Assembly: GCA_964615765.1 (NCBI GenBank)
Contig: CAZTQN010000014.1
Location: forward strand, 22,135 to 86,134
Length of the DNA: 64,000 nt
Reading direction: 5' to 3'
Source: CAZTQN01 sp964615765
Lineage (GTDB): Bacteria > Planctomycetota > Phycisphaerae > Phycisphaerales > UBA1924
A program made the translations under genes and the position numbers. Shown in pieces: positions 9,559 to 17,222 of this stretch. How positions within the stretch are numbered: position 1 is the stretch's first letter; the number at the start of each line of letters is the position of its first letter. Below the pieces are notes generated by a model that ran no database searches, was not told the origin of the DNA, and saw nothing but the letters and a program-made list of their open reading frames with translations.

Positions 9559-10464
9559 TCAACCGCCCGCCTCGAAACCGGGGTACAGCGTCATGCCCCC
9601 GTCGACGAACATGCTCGCGCCCGTGATGTAGTCCGCCTCGTCCGAAGCCAGCCACGCCGCCAGGCGGGCGATGTCCTCCGGCTCCCCGATCCGCTTGTAC
9701 GGGATGAGTTTGAGCAGCTCGGCATACGCCTCGGGCGTTTCCCACGCCGTCCGGTTGATCGGCGTGCGCACCGCCCCGGGGCAGATCGAGTTCACGCGGA
9801 TCCGCCACGGCGCGACCTCCTGCGCGATCGACTTCATCATCAACATCACCCCGCCCTTGCTGGCGGCATAGTTCACGTGGCCCGCCCACGGGATCACCTC
9901 GTGCACGCTCGACACGCAGATGATCTTCCCCGCCGAGCAGGAAACCTCCGGCCGCACCCCGCGCCGCTTGAACTCACGCACCGCCTCGCGCGCACACAGG
10001 AACTGGCCCGTCAGATTCACATCGATCACGCGGCGCCACTGCGCCAGCGTCATGTTCTCGAGGGCCGCGTCCTGCTGCAGCCCGGCGTTGTTCACCAGGA
10101 TGTCCACCGTCCCGAACCGCGCGATCGCCTGCTCGAACATCGAGCGGACCTGCCCCTCGTCCGAGACGTCACCCCGGATCGCCACCGCCTGCCCGCGGTG
10201 CGCACACCCGCAGTTCGTCGCCGCGGCCACCGCCTCGCCGGCCTGCTCATCGGATCCGACATAGTTGATGATCACGTTGGCGCCCGCCGCGCACAGCCCC
10301 GCAGCGATCGCTTTCCCGATCCCCGACGACGCGCCGGTCACGATCGCCGTCTGCCCACGCAGAATCGGCCGCGCCTCGCACGCGGGCATCGCGACCGCAG
10401 GCAACTCCCGCGCGGTGAGATCACGGACGAGCTTGCTGCTCATCGGGGGACCGACACTGCTCAT
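9559..10464 (-). CDS. SDR family oxidoreductase (glucose 1-dehydrogenase-like)
   Basis: A 301-aa classical short-chain dehydrogenase. It has the NAD(P) motif TGASSGIG, the NNAG motif and the catalytic set Ser (CVSSVHE), Tyr and Lys (NYAASKGG). The order and the tail DYITGASMFVDGGM match glucose 1-dehydrogenase-like enzymes, but the substrate cannot be read from sequence. About 35 extra residues precede the Rossmann fold. CCGGAG lies upstream of the ATG. It is the first gene of a tight operon with an aquaporin, a GMC oxidoreductase, a VOC protein and a GH63 glucosidase, which fits sugar oxidation. Confidence 0.85.
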   Translation of the reverse strand: MSSVGPPMSSKLVRDLTARELPAVAMPACEARPILRGQTAIVTGASSGIGKAIAAGLCAAGANVIINYVGSDEQAGEAVAAATNCGCAHRGQAVAIRGDVSDEGQVRSMFEQAIARFGTVDILVNNAGLQQDAALENMTLAQWRRVIDVNLTGQFLCAREAVREFKRRGVRPEVSCSAGKIICVSSVHEVIPWAGHVNYAASKGGVMLMMKSIAQEVAPWRIRVNSICPGAVRTPINRTAWETPEAYAELLKLIPYKRIGEPEDIARLAAWLASDEADYITGASMFVDGGMTLYPGFEAGG

Positions 10465-10664
10465 TCATGGACTCCGGGGCCTCAAGACACTCCAGTCAGT
10501 GCCTCTGATGCCGGAGTAATCGCTCCGGTTTCCACCAGGTTCCGGAACCCGACCAGACTCCGAATCGAGCATCTGCTCCCATGCCCCATCGCCTCACCGC
10601 GCAACCCCAGCCGCCTCCACTGACCGAACAAAGCCCCGCGACTCCGCAACTCCGTATACAAAGA

Positions 10665-10720
10665 AGCCGCCGGTGTCATCGCGTGATATCGCGAGACACC
10701 GCGAGACATCGGCGGCGGCC
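10665..10720. repeat. Palindromic terminator-like repeat, copy 1
   Basis: An imperfect palindrome with arms gccgccggtgtc and gacatcggcggc around a tcgcg-tgatat-cgcga core. It is nearly identical to 18204-18248 but carries a 10-base internal duplication (gcgagacacc). Read on the minus strand, the hairpin is followed by TTCTTTG. Confidence 0.75.
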
Positions 10721-10848
10721 GTTTGCATCAATCCTCACAGGGCAGTCGCTGGATCTCTCCGCACCCGGTGGGTGCATGAATCACGCAATGGGCAGACGGC
10801 GCATGCCGGAGTGTCGGAAGCGGGCGACTGAACGGAGAGGACACGACG

Positions 10849-10873
10849 AAAAGCCCGCCGAAGATGGCGGGCT
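10849..10873 (-). terminator. Rho-independent terminator of the 10917-11711 gene
   Basis: On the minus strand, AGCCCGCC pairs with GGCGGGCT around a 6-base loop and is followed by TTTT. It lies 43 bp after the stop codon. Confidence 0.85.
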
Positions 10874-10916
10874 GTTGCGCGACTGCCGTATCGGCTAAAC
10901 TCTGCTCACAGGTGGG

Positions 10917-11711
10917 TCATCGACGCCGCCGCCGGGCCACGAGAAAGCTACCGAGGCCCATCAGAGCCACGGCGCCTGGTGCCGGCACGACGCGAAAGTT
11001 GTCGAAGGTCGCGTCCAGGGGGTTATTGATCGGCAGACCAGTGGTGACGCCCACAATGCCCGTGGTGCCGAAAGCAACCCCTCCGTTGGAATAGGCGCCA
11101 TCGCTGCCCGTGAGCGTGGCCAGAGGCGTGGCGAGGTCGCCGAGCGAGAAGAAGCTCGCGGAGAACTGGGTTCCGACGCCGGTGAAGACAAGGCGATAGT
11201 CGTCGCCCTGACTGACGTTCAGGACGCTGCTGAGCAGGAGCGGGGAAGCCACTTCGTTGTCCACGCGATCCACGGCGAGTTGGACACCGGAATCGCCGCC
11301 AATGTTGATGTGCGCGTAGTAGCCGTCGGTGGTGCCCAGACCGACCTCGCGCGTCCTGGCGAAGAGACCGATGGCGGTGTAGGTCGACGTGTTCCAGTCG
11401 ATGATGTCGACGCTCATCCTGAAGTCGGCGACCTCCACACCGCTAGGAACCAAAGCCAGCCTTTGCACCCCCAGTTGCAGCGGAGCGGGCGAGGCGGGCC
11501 CTTGAATGCGGTAGCCGCCGTTGCTGAACGTGAACGTGCCGCCGGCGCCGAAGGGGGCGAGGGGCTGGAACCGTTGATACGCGGAATCGTTGCCCGAACT
11601 GAAGTCATCGAAGAAGTTCTGGGCGTGGACGGTCGAGCCAGCCGCGCAGACCAAGAAGGTCGCGACGGCAGCGTACAGCGTGGCAGGACGGGCGTGCGTG
11701 TGTGTGAACAT
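10917..11711 (-). CDS. PEP-CTERM-like exported protein
   Basis: A 264-aa secreted protein. The ATG at 11711 is chosen for its GGAGAG ribosome binding site and the signal peptide that follows (hydrophobic core LYAAVATFLVC, cleavage near VHAQ). The mature part is beta-rich, with FFDDFSSG near its start, and looks like a lectin/glucanase-type jelly roll (inference). The C-terminus has the sorting tail VPAPGAVALMGLG followed by a short helix and Arg run, a PEP-CTERM variant with PAPG in place of the PEP motif. A candidate promoter motif shared with two other genes lies ~100 bp upstream (11812-11840). Function of the mature domain unknown. Confidence 0.75.
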   Translation of the reverse strand: MFTHTHARPATLYAAVATFLVCAAGSTVHAQNFFDDFSSGNDSAYQRFQPLAPFGAGGTFTFSNGGYRIQGPASPAPLQLGVQRLALVPSGVEVADFRMSVDIIDWNTSTYTAIGLFARTREVGLGTTDGYYAHINIGGDSGVQLAVDRVDNEVASPLLLSSVLNVSQGDDYRLVFTGVGTQFSASFFSLGDLATPLATLTGSDGAYSNGGVAFGTTGIVGVTTGLPINNPLDATFDNFRVVPAPGAVALMGLGSFLVARRRRR

Positions 11712-11811
11712 CTCATCTCTCCGAAGCAAGGCTTGGGTGCTCGTGCGTAAACCAGTCGGGGCGGCGGAGCGCCCCACCGATTCACGCGCCGGGAACACTC
11801 CCGACACCGAG

Positions 11812-11840
11812 AGCTAGTGAGCCCGGCGCGAAGTCTGACA
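11812..11840 (-). promoter_or_regulatory. Shared two-box promoter-like motif, copy a
   Basis: On the minus strand this reads TGTCAGAC, 13 bases, CACTAGCT. The same boxes with exactly the same spacing occur at 13262-13290 and 16461-16489, each upstream of a minus-strand gene. It lies 100 bp before the start codon at 11711. Confidence 0.6.
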
Positions 11841-11888
11841 TGCCGACCGCTTGCTATTGACGAGAGCGTCGCTCGACGGCGGCGTGCA

Positions 11889-12338
11889 TCACGCGGAGGG
11901 ATCAAGCGCGTAGATGTACACGACCGCGTGCCGGTCGTCCTGGCGGGCGCCGGTGCGTTGATAGAGCTCACGGGCGGGAAGGTTGTCGACTTCGGTCGCG
12001 ACCCACGCCTCGCGGCATCCGATCGATCGCGCGTGATCGAGCACCGCGGCGATGAGGCGAGAGGCGATGCCGCGACGGTGATAGCGGGCGGAGACGCCGA
12101 CTTCGTTGAGGAAGAGCGACAGCGGCTTGTCGGGGTGAACGTAGGAGAAGCCGGAGGCCATGCCGACAACAACGCCCTCGGCGACGGCGACAGCGAGCAC
12201 GTTGGCCGGCTGAGCCAGGAACTGCGCCAGCAGGTCGGCACGCACGGGATGGTCGAACACATCAGGCTCGACGCGGTCGAGCATCGCGGCGTTGGCCTTG
12301 GTCACGAGGTGGATGCTGATGGGCGAATCCTGCTCCAT
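11889..12338 (-). CDS. GNAT family N-acetyltransferase
   Basis: A 149-aa acetyltransferase. The acetyl-CoA motif A is clear (NEVGVSARYHRRGIASRLI, with RRGIA as the pyrophosphate-binding turn), followed by the motif-B region DNLPARELYQRTGARQ. The length and order resemble AAC(3)-I-like aminoglycoside acetyltransferases, but substrate residues cannot be judged by eye and most such proteins have other substrates. It lies between two PEP-CTERM-like genes on the same strand. Nothing shows that it belongs to their regulon, because the shared motif is absent directly upstream. Cytosolic. Confidence 0.8.
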   Translation of the reverse strand: MEQDSPISIHLVTKANAAMLDRVEPDVFDHPVRADLLAQFLAQPANVLAVAVAEGVVVGMASGFSYVHPDKPLSLFLNEVGVSARYHRRGIASRLIAAVLDHARSIGCREAWVATEVDNLPARELYQRTGARQDDRHAVVYIYALDPSA

Positions 12339-12359
12339 CGGACGATCTCGATGCCGAAA

Positions 12360-12394
12360 GGGGGCCAGCTGCAGCGCACGCGGTCATGGCCCCC
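12360..12394 (-). terminator. Hairpin, possible terminator
   Basis: GGGGGCCA and TGGCCCCC form a perfect 8-bp stem with a 19-base loop. On the minus strand it is followed by TTT. It lies between the stop of the 12462-13172 gene and the GNAT start. Confidence 0.5.
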
Positions 12395-12461
12395 TCCACA
12401 CCGCACGCCGTGACGATCTTATGGAGAAGCAAGCGATGGTCAGGCTTTGTGATGACATCGC

Positions 12462-13172
12462 TCAGCGGCGGCGCCGCCCCCCGGCGGCGAGCACTCCGGC
12501 AAGGCCGAGGACCGCGGCGGCTCCGGGCGTAGGAATGACTCGCTCGAGCGGGGAGGCCTGAAACTGAACCGAGCCCGGAGCATCCCACCATGGCCCGTCG
12601 CCGAGTCCCGCATAGACCCCGACCGGCGCACCGTCGAGCGGCGTCATGACACTCCCGATCGGTTGCCCTTCGCCAGCGAGGTTGATGGACGTACCGATGT
12701 GCACCCAGAGTGTTGAGATGTACACGATCTGTTCTGGGATCCAGAGTCCCCCGAAGATCGAGCCCAACCCATTGCTGCCCGCGGTTGCCCCCGACAAAAG
12801 CGAAGGACCACGCAGGAACGCGAGCGACAAGAGGCCTGTGTTGGTGGGCAGCGGGCGAAACGACGAGTCGACGATGAAGCGATCCACCCAGTGGCCACGC
12901 CCAAAGTCGTAGTCGTACCCGATCAGCGGGACACTGGTGTCCACCGTCATGGTGAGTTCGAAGGCATCATTCGGCGCGAGCCACTGTCCCGGATTGTCGC
13001 CGAACTCCGGGTGGTTTGGGTAGAACACGTCGTTGTCGTAGAACCCGTTCACCGTGATCGACGTCGGCGTCAGCGTGAGCGTGGTGCTGTACGTGATGAT
13101 CTCCGCGGAGGTGCTGTGCGTGGTGAAGCCGACAGCGATCGCGGCGAGAATGCAGGCTGCTGTTCTGTGCAT
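12462..13172 (-). CDS. PEP-CTERM-like exported protein
   Basis: A 236-aa secreted protein. The ATG at 13172 has AGGAG upstream and starts a signal peptide (MHRTAACILAAIAVGF, cleavage near TSAE). The beta-rich mature domain has no recognised family. The tail is the PEP-CTERM-like VIPTPGAAAVLGLAGVLAAG followed by Arg residues. This suits membrane insertion and sorting by an exosortase/archaeosortase-type system, though no such enzyme is in the window. The shared upstream motif at 13262-13290 lies 89 bp before the start, which suggests co-regulation with the kinase and the other PEP-CTERM-like gene. Confidence 0.75.
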   Translation of the reverse strand: MHRTAACILAAIAVGFTTHSTSAEIITYSTTLTLTPTSITVNGFYDNDVFYPNHPEFGDNPGQWLAPNDAFELTMTVDTSVPLIGYDYDFGRGHWVDRFIVDSSFRPLPTNTGLLSLAFLRGPSLLSGATAGSNGLGSIFGGLWIPEQIVYISTLWVHIGTSINLAGEGQPIGSVMTPLDGAPVGVYAGLGDGPWWDAPGSVQFQASPLERVIPTPGAAAVLGLAGVLAAGGRRRR

Positions 13173-13261
13173 GGCAAGGCTCCTGGCAAGGAATGAACGC
13201 GGACAGCGAGTGATTCGAGCCCACCGGCGGGGTGGAGGATCGAACGGATCGCCCCACACCA

Positions 13262-13290
13262 CGCTAACGAGCCGACGCCGCGATCTGACA
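13262..13290 (-). promoter_or_regulatory. Shared two-box promoter-like motif, copy b
   Basis: On the minus strand this reads TGTCAGAT, 13 bases, CGTTAGCG. It lies 89 bp upstream of the PEP-CTERM-like gene that starts at 13172. Confidence 0.65.
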
Positions 13291-13379
13291 GGCGAACACT
13301 CACTTGGTAGCGGGGCGCCAACGTCGCAATCGCGGTCGTTGGGGCGGTGATCACGGGCGCGGCGTTGCTGATGGCTGAC

Positions 13380-13510
13380 AGCCGAGCAAAGACCGCTGGC
13401 ACAGCAGCAAAGATCGCTGACACGGGAGCAACGATCGCTGACACGGGAGGAACGATCGCTATCGGCAACGCCAGGATCGCGTGCGCGAGAGCAAAGATCG
13501 CTGACATCGC
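13380..13510. repeat. 21-bp tandem repeat array (diverged)
   Basis: About five units of a 21-base period. The best are gcaaagatcgctgacacggg and gcaacgatcgctgacacggg. On the plus strand the period reads as heptads AKIADTG, ATIADTG, GTIAIGN, ARIACAR, AKIADIA. On the minus strand it reads as hydrophobic heptads such as PVSAIVA and PVSAIFA. Whether either strand is coding is unclear. Confidence 0.7.
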
Positions 13511-13626
13511 CGCCGCGTTGGCCATATCGGGACGTGCCCCCCCCGCCACTCCTCAAGAAGCTCTGCACATCGGCCGATAACGACGGTGCCCCAGGGTCCG
13601 CGGCCTTCCCACGCGGGTTCGGGCCA

Positions 13627-16407
13627 TCATTTCGGCTCGGGCGCAAAGCCCTTGGCGGGCTGTAGCCCGGGGTACGCCTCGCGCAGCGCCTTCGCCGCGG
13701 CCATGCTCGGCTCATCACCGACCGCCTCATACGCCCGCAGCAGTTCCGCCGCAATCCGCCGCAGCACCGTGTTGTCCTGGCTCGCGTGCCCCTCGGCAAC
13801 CAGCCGCTCGCGGATCGCCTCGTAGATCGGCCCGACCTTGCGTATGCCTTCCGCCTGCATGCCCAGGTCGGTGAGCGTGCCCAACCAGTCCGACACCGCG
13901 CTGGCTACCGCCGGGTCGTTCCGCGCGTACAGAGGCTTGGGCCCATCGAAGGCCCGCGTCTCGGCGAGCCGCCACATCATCAGCGCTTGCGCGTGCTTGC
14001 CGGTTCGGCGAGCGATGAAAGCGTCGCGCGTCAGCTGATCCGGGCCATAGGGAATCTTCCGTTCTCTCTGGATCGCGTCGAAGCGGGCGATCAGCGGCTT
14101 GGCTTCCTTGAACTCGCCTTGCTCAAGCAGGATGTTGATCAGCGCACGGCGTTCAAACTGCGGGTACGGATGGTCGGGCCCGCGCAGCCGGTCGTGGATC
14201 TCCATCGACCGGCGGGCTGCCGCCTCGGCCTCGTCTAGCCGCCCGAGTTCCGCCAGAACGCCCGCATGAATCGTCAGCGGCCGCGCATGCGTCGCGTCGC
14301 CCGGCTTCGACGCGGCCAGCCGCTCGTGGATCTCGATACCACGTTGCGAGTAGGTCAGCGCTTCCTCCGTCCGACCCAGCAGCGTCATGCCCAGCGCGAT
14401 GTCCATGCACGCGACGGCTTGCATGCGAGGCGGTGGGCCCGGAGGACTGAGCATCGCGTCGAGCGTCGCGAGGTCCTCGAGCTTCAGTTCGAGCGCCTCG
14501 GTGTGTCGATGCTGCGCGTGCAGCATGAGGCCAAGTCCCTGCCTCGCACCCATGTACTCAAGCGTGCTCTGCTGGCCGTGCTTCTTAAGGATCTCGATTT
14601 GCCGCCGCGCGAGCCGCTCGCCTTCAGCATGATCGCTCTCATGTCTCGGCGAGAACCAGTATCCGCTCACCACCGCGCCCAGGGCCTCTGCGGCTTGGAG
14701 TGAGTCTGTCCCAAACGTGCGTTCGGCCAGATCGAGCGCCTTGGCCGCGTTCTCGCGCCCCTTCTCGCGCTGCCCTTGCCAGTAGTACAGCGACGCCGCC
14801 GTGACCCGCGTTTGCAGCACGACCTCGGGCTCCAGCGGGCTGCCTTGCGCATCGGCGCCGGTGTCCGCCGCCGCCATCGCGCGGTCGAGCATCTCAGCGA
14901 CGGTCACATCGCGCCGGCCCTCAACTGTCGCTGGGTCCGCCGCCTGAAGGACGCCCGGCAGGAAGTCCATCGCGGCCTTGGCCAGTCGCGCGCTCCTCTC
15001 TGCGCGGTCCCGCTCCTCGTTGGCCCGCGCTTCGTTCTCCTTGGCGATCCGTTCATTCTCGACCGCCACCGCGCGCTGGGCCGCCTCGCGGCGGAGTCCG
15101 ACGCTCGTCCCCACCGCCGTCGCGACCAGCCCCGCCGCCGCGACCGTCGCGAGCGCCACCGCGACGCGGTTCCGACGAACGAACTTCCGCGCACGATACC
15201 ACCCGCTCGGCGGGCTGGCCTTCACCGCTTCGCCTACCAGATACCGCTGCAAATCCTCTGCAAACTCCATGGGCGACTGGTACCGCCGATTGCGGTCCTT
15301 CTCGACCGCCTTCATCACCATCCAGTCGACCTCGCCCCGAAGGGCTCCCCCGACCTTCTCCGGCTGCAGCCGGCGCGCCGCGGCCACGCTCGTCCGCCGC
15401 CCCGCGTCCATCGTCAAGACACGCGTGCTGGGCTTGGGCGGGTCCTGCTCGCGCACCACCTGCTGCATCCGCTCCAAACCCTCTCTCAGCAACATCTCCG
15501 TGTCGAACGGCAGCGCTCCACTCAGCAGCTCGTACATCAGCACGCCCAGCGCATACACGTCCGAACGCGTGTCCACATCCACGCCCGATTGGAGAATCTG
15601 CTCGGGGCTCATATACGCCGGCGTGCCGATGAACTGCCGAAACGCCGTGTAGATCGTCTTGTCGGTGAGTGTGCTCCCCCCAGCGATCGCCTTAGCGATC
15701 CCGAAGTCGATGACCTTCGGTACGGCCTTCCCGTCGAGGATTGTCACCAGCACGTTGCCGGGTTTGATGTCGCGATGGATAATCCCTTTCTGGTGCGCAT
15801 GCTGGATCGCCTGGCAAACAGGAATCAACAGCTCGATGCGCTCCCGCGGCGATAGACGGTTCTCCTCGCAATACGCCGCGATCGTCACGCCCCGCACCAG
15901 CTCCATCACGAAGTACGGCCTGCCCCCCGGTGTTGTCCCGCCGTCCAGCACCCGGGCGATGTTCGGATGGTCCATCATCGCCAGGGCCTGACGCTCGGCC
16001 TCGAACCGGGCAACGACCGCCCGCGAATCCATACCCGGCTTGATAATCTTGACCGCCACGCGTCGCTTGATCGGCGCGCTCTGCTCCGCGGCGAAGACCT
16101 CTCCGAACCCGCCCTCGCCCAGACGCTCGAGCAGTTTGAACACCCCGATAGTGGCTCCTGGCTGGTCCCGTCCGGCTATGGGCTGCATCCCGTGTTGCTG
16201 ATCTCGGGCGCCCACAACGCCCACGGTGGACTGGCCACCGCGGATCCGCTCAAGCAACAGATCCTGCGCCGCCTCGGAGAGAGCCTTCTGCACCACGTTC
16301 AGCAGCGCCGCATCCGCACCGCACATGAGCCGTGCCGCCTCGTCGCGACGCTCCTGCGGCATGCTCAGAACCAGCTCAATGATCTCAGAAGCTCGTTCGC
16401 GGTTCAT
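13627..16407 (-). CDS. Ser/Thr protein kinase with TPR-like C-terminus
   Basis: A 926-aa protein. Residues 1-60 are helical. The kinase domain spans ~88-390 with the Gly loop GEGGFGEV (97-104), Lys120 (VAVK), HRD at 211-213 and DFG at 234-236, so it should be active. One membrane helix (~414-437) is followed by a charged coiled coil. The long helical C-terminal part has TPR-like repeats (for example LDLAERTFGTDSLQAAEALG) and probably binds a partner or ligand. The ATG at 16407 is inferred because residues before it look non-coding. It is divergent from an ECF sigma factor, a pairing common in planctomycetes, and the shared motif lies 53 bp upstream. Confidence 0.88.
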   Translation of the reverse strand: MNRERASEIIELVLSMPQERRDEAARLMCGADAALLNVVQKALSEAAQDLLLERIRGGQSTVGVVGARDQQHGMQPIAGRDQPGATIGVFKLLERLGEGGFGEVFAAEQSAPIKRRVAVKIIKPGMDSRAVVARFEAERQALAMMDHPNIARVLDGGTTPGGRPYFVMELVRGVTIAAYCEENRLSPRERIELLIPVCQAIQHAHQKGIIHRDIKPGNVLVTILDGKAVPKVIDFGIAKAIAGGSTLTDKTIYTAFRQFIGTPAYMSPEQILQSGVDVDTRSDVYALGVLMYELLSGALPFDTEMLLREGLERMQQVVREQDPPKPSTRVLTMDAGRRTSVAAARRLQPEKVGGALRGEVDWMVMKAVEKDRNRRYQSPMEFAEDLQRYLVGEAVKASPPSGWYRARKFVRRNRVAVALATVAAAGLVATAVGTSVGLRREAAQRAVAVENERIAKENEARANEERDRAERSARLAKAAMDFLPGVLQAADPATVEGRRDVTVAEMLDRAMAAADTGADAQGSPLEPEVVLQTRVTAASLYYWQGQREKGRENAAKALDLAERTFGTDSLQAAEALGAVVSGYWFSPRHESDHAEGERLARRQIEILKKHGQQSTLEYMGARQGLGLMLHAQHRHTEALELKLEDLATLDAMLSPPGPPPRMQAVACMDIALGMTLLGRTEEALTYSQRGIEIHERLAASKPGDATHARPLTIHAGVLAELGRLDEAEAAARRSMEIHDRLRGPDHPYPQFERRALINILLEQGEFKEAKPLIARFDAIQRERKIPYGPDQLTRDAFIARRTGKHAQALMMWRLAETRAFDGPKPLYARNDPAVASAVSDWLGTLTDLGMQAEGIRKVGPIYEAIRERLVAEGHASQDNTVLRRIAAELLRAYEAVGDEPSMAAAKALREAYPGLQPAKGFAPEPK

Positions 16408-16460
16408 AGCAGTCTTGACTCGCCCCAAATGATGAAGACGCACCGACAGCGGTCCCCCAA

Positions 16461-16489
16461 CGCTAGCGACCCGCGGCGATGATCTGACA
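16461..16489 (-). promoter_or_regulatory. Shared two-box promoter-like motif, copy c
   Basis: On the minus strand this reads TGTCAGAT, 13 bases, CGCTAGCG. It lies 53 bp upstream of the kinase start, in the short region shared with the divergent ECF sigma gene. The lower box is itself a perfect 8-bp palindrome. Confidence 0.65.
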
Positions 16490-16529
16490 CACGTCATCCA
16501 CTTCCGACACCAATCGTACAATCCGCTCC

Positions 16530-17108
16530 ATGAATCCCACTTCCGCAACCCTGATGCTCCGCCTCAAGGCTCACGGCGACGCCCGCGAGGTCGCCTGGGC
16601 GGAGTTCTGCGAACGCTACGAGCCCGTCATCGCGGGCTTCGCCCGAAGGCAAGGCCTCGCGTCGGGTCACATTCCGGACCTCGTCCAGCAGATCGTGCTG
16701 GGCTTCTTCGCCGCCCAACCCCGCTTCTCCTACGACCCCAGCAAGGGGCGCTTCCGCGGCTATCTCAAGACCTGCGTCGCTCACGAGGTGCAGCGGTTAC
16801 GCACCCATGCCGCCGCCTCTGCAAAGCGCGAGCTCGCCGCCGCGAATCCCGATGAGGCCGACGATGAGGCTTGGGACTCGGAATGGGAATCCCACCAACT
16901 GCGATCCGCCATGGAGCGCGTCCGCGCGAGCTACGGCAGCGGCCCTACGTTCGAAGCCTTCCACCGCGTGTTCGTACTGAACCAGCGGGCCGACCGGGTC
17001 GCCGCGGAACTGGGCATCTCGCGCGATTCGGTGTACCAGGCCAAAACGCGCGTGCTCGCGAAGCTCCAGATCGAACTGGCCGAGATCGCCGAGCAGATGG
17101 GCGATTAA
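16530..17108 (+). CDS. ECF-type RNA polymerase sigma factor (kinase-associated)
   Basis: A 192-aa sigma-70 family protein of ECF size. Region 2 lies at ~10-95 (AEFCERYEPVIAGFARRQG, PDLVQQIVLGFF, GRFRGYLKTCVAHEV). The region 4 helix-turn-helix is at ~145-185 (RADRVAAELGISRDSVYQAKTRVL). No anti-sigma gene is adjacent. Instead it is divergent from a membrane Ser/Thr kinase, as in the ECF-STK pairs described from planctomycetes, where the kinase is thought to control the sigma factor. It is the best candidate to recognise the three shared motifs nearby. That link is inference. Confidence 0.85.
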   Translation: MNPTSATLMLRLKAHGDAREVAWAEFCERYEPVIAGFARRQGLASGHIPDLVQQIVLGFFAAQPRFSYDPSKGRFRGYLKTCVAHEVQRLRTHAAASAKRELAAANPDEADDEAWDSEWESHQLRSAMERVRASYGSGPTFEAFHRVFVLNQRADRVAAELGISRDSVYQAKTRVLAKLQIELAEIAEQMGD

Positions 17109-17222
17109 ATACTGATCGCCGCCCAGCCGAACCGAGCGCACTTCTGCAAGACACGAGCTCCGCGCGACACCTGGATGCTCAGCGTCCGCCGACGCGCCGA
17201 TGACGATACGTGCCGCGTGCTC

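Larger units (their letters stand above)
10465..10916. other. Intergenic region with a palindromic repeat and a terminator
   Basis: About 450 bp between the SDR operon and a PEP-CTERM-like gene. It holds copy 1 of the palindromic repeat and the terminator of the 10917-11711 gene. The open frames inside are short, Arg/Pro-rich and lack ribosome binding sites. I see no gene. The promoter of the five-gene operon must lie here but is not recognisable. Confidence 0.6.
13173..13626. other. Intergenic region with a promoter motif and tandem repeats
   Basis: About 450 bp. It contains the shared promoter-like motif (13262-13290) and a 21-bp tandem repeat (about 13380-13510). Open frames cross the repeat on both strands, but none has a convincing ribosome binding site, so no gene is called. 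Confidence 0.6.

Noticed and set aside
10581..10898. Short open frame of 105 codons in the gap after the SDR gene
   Set aside because: It runs through the palindromic repeat and a terminator, and has no ribosome binding site.
11889..12338. Aminoglycoside resistance gene (AAC(3)-I)
   Set aside because: Only the general GNAT fold and length match; substrate-binding residues cannot be confirmed, so it is called a GNAT acetyltransferase only.
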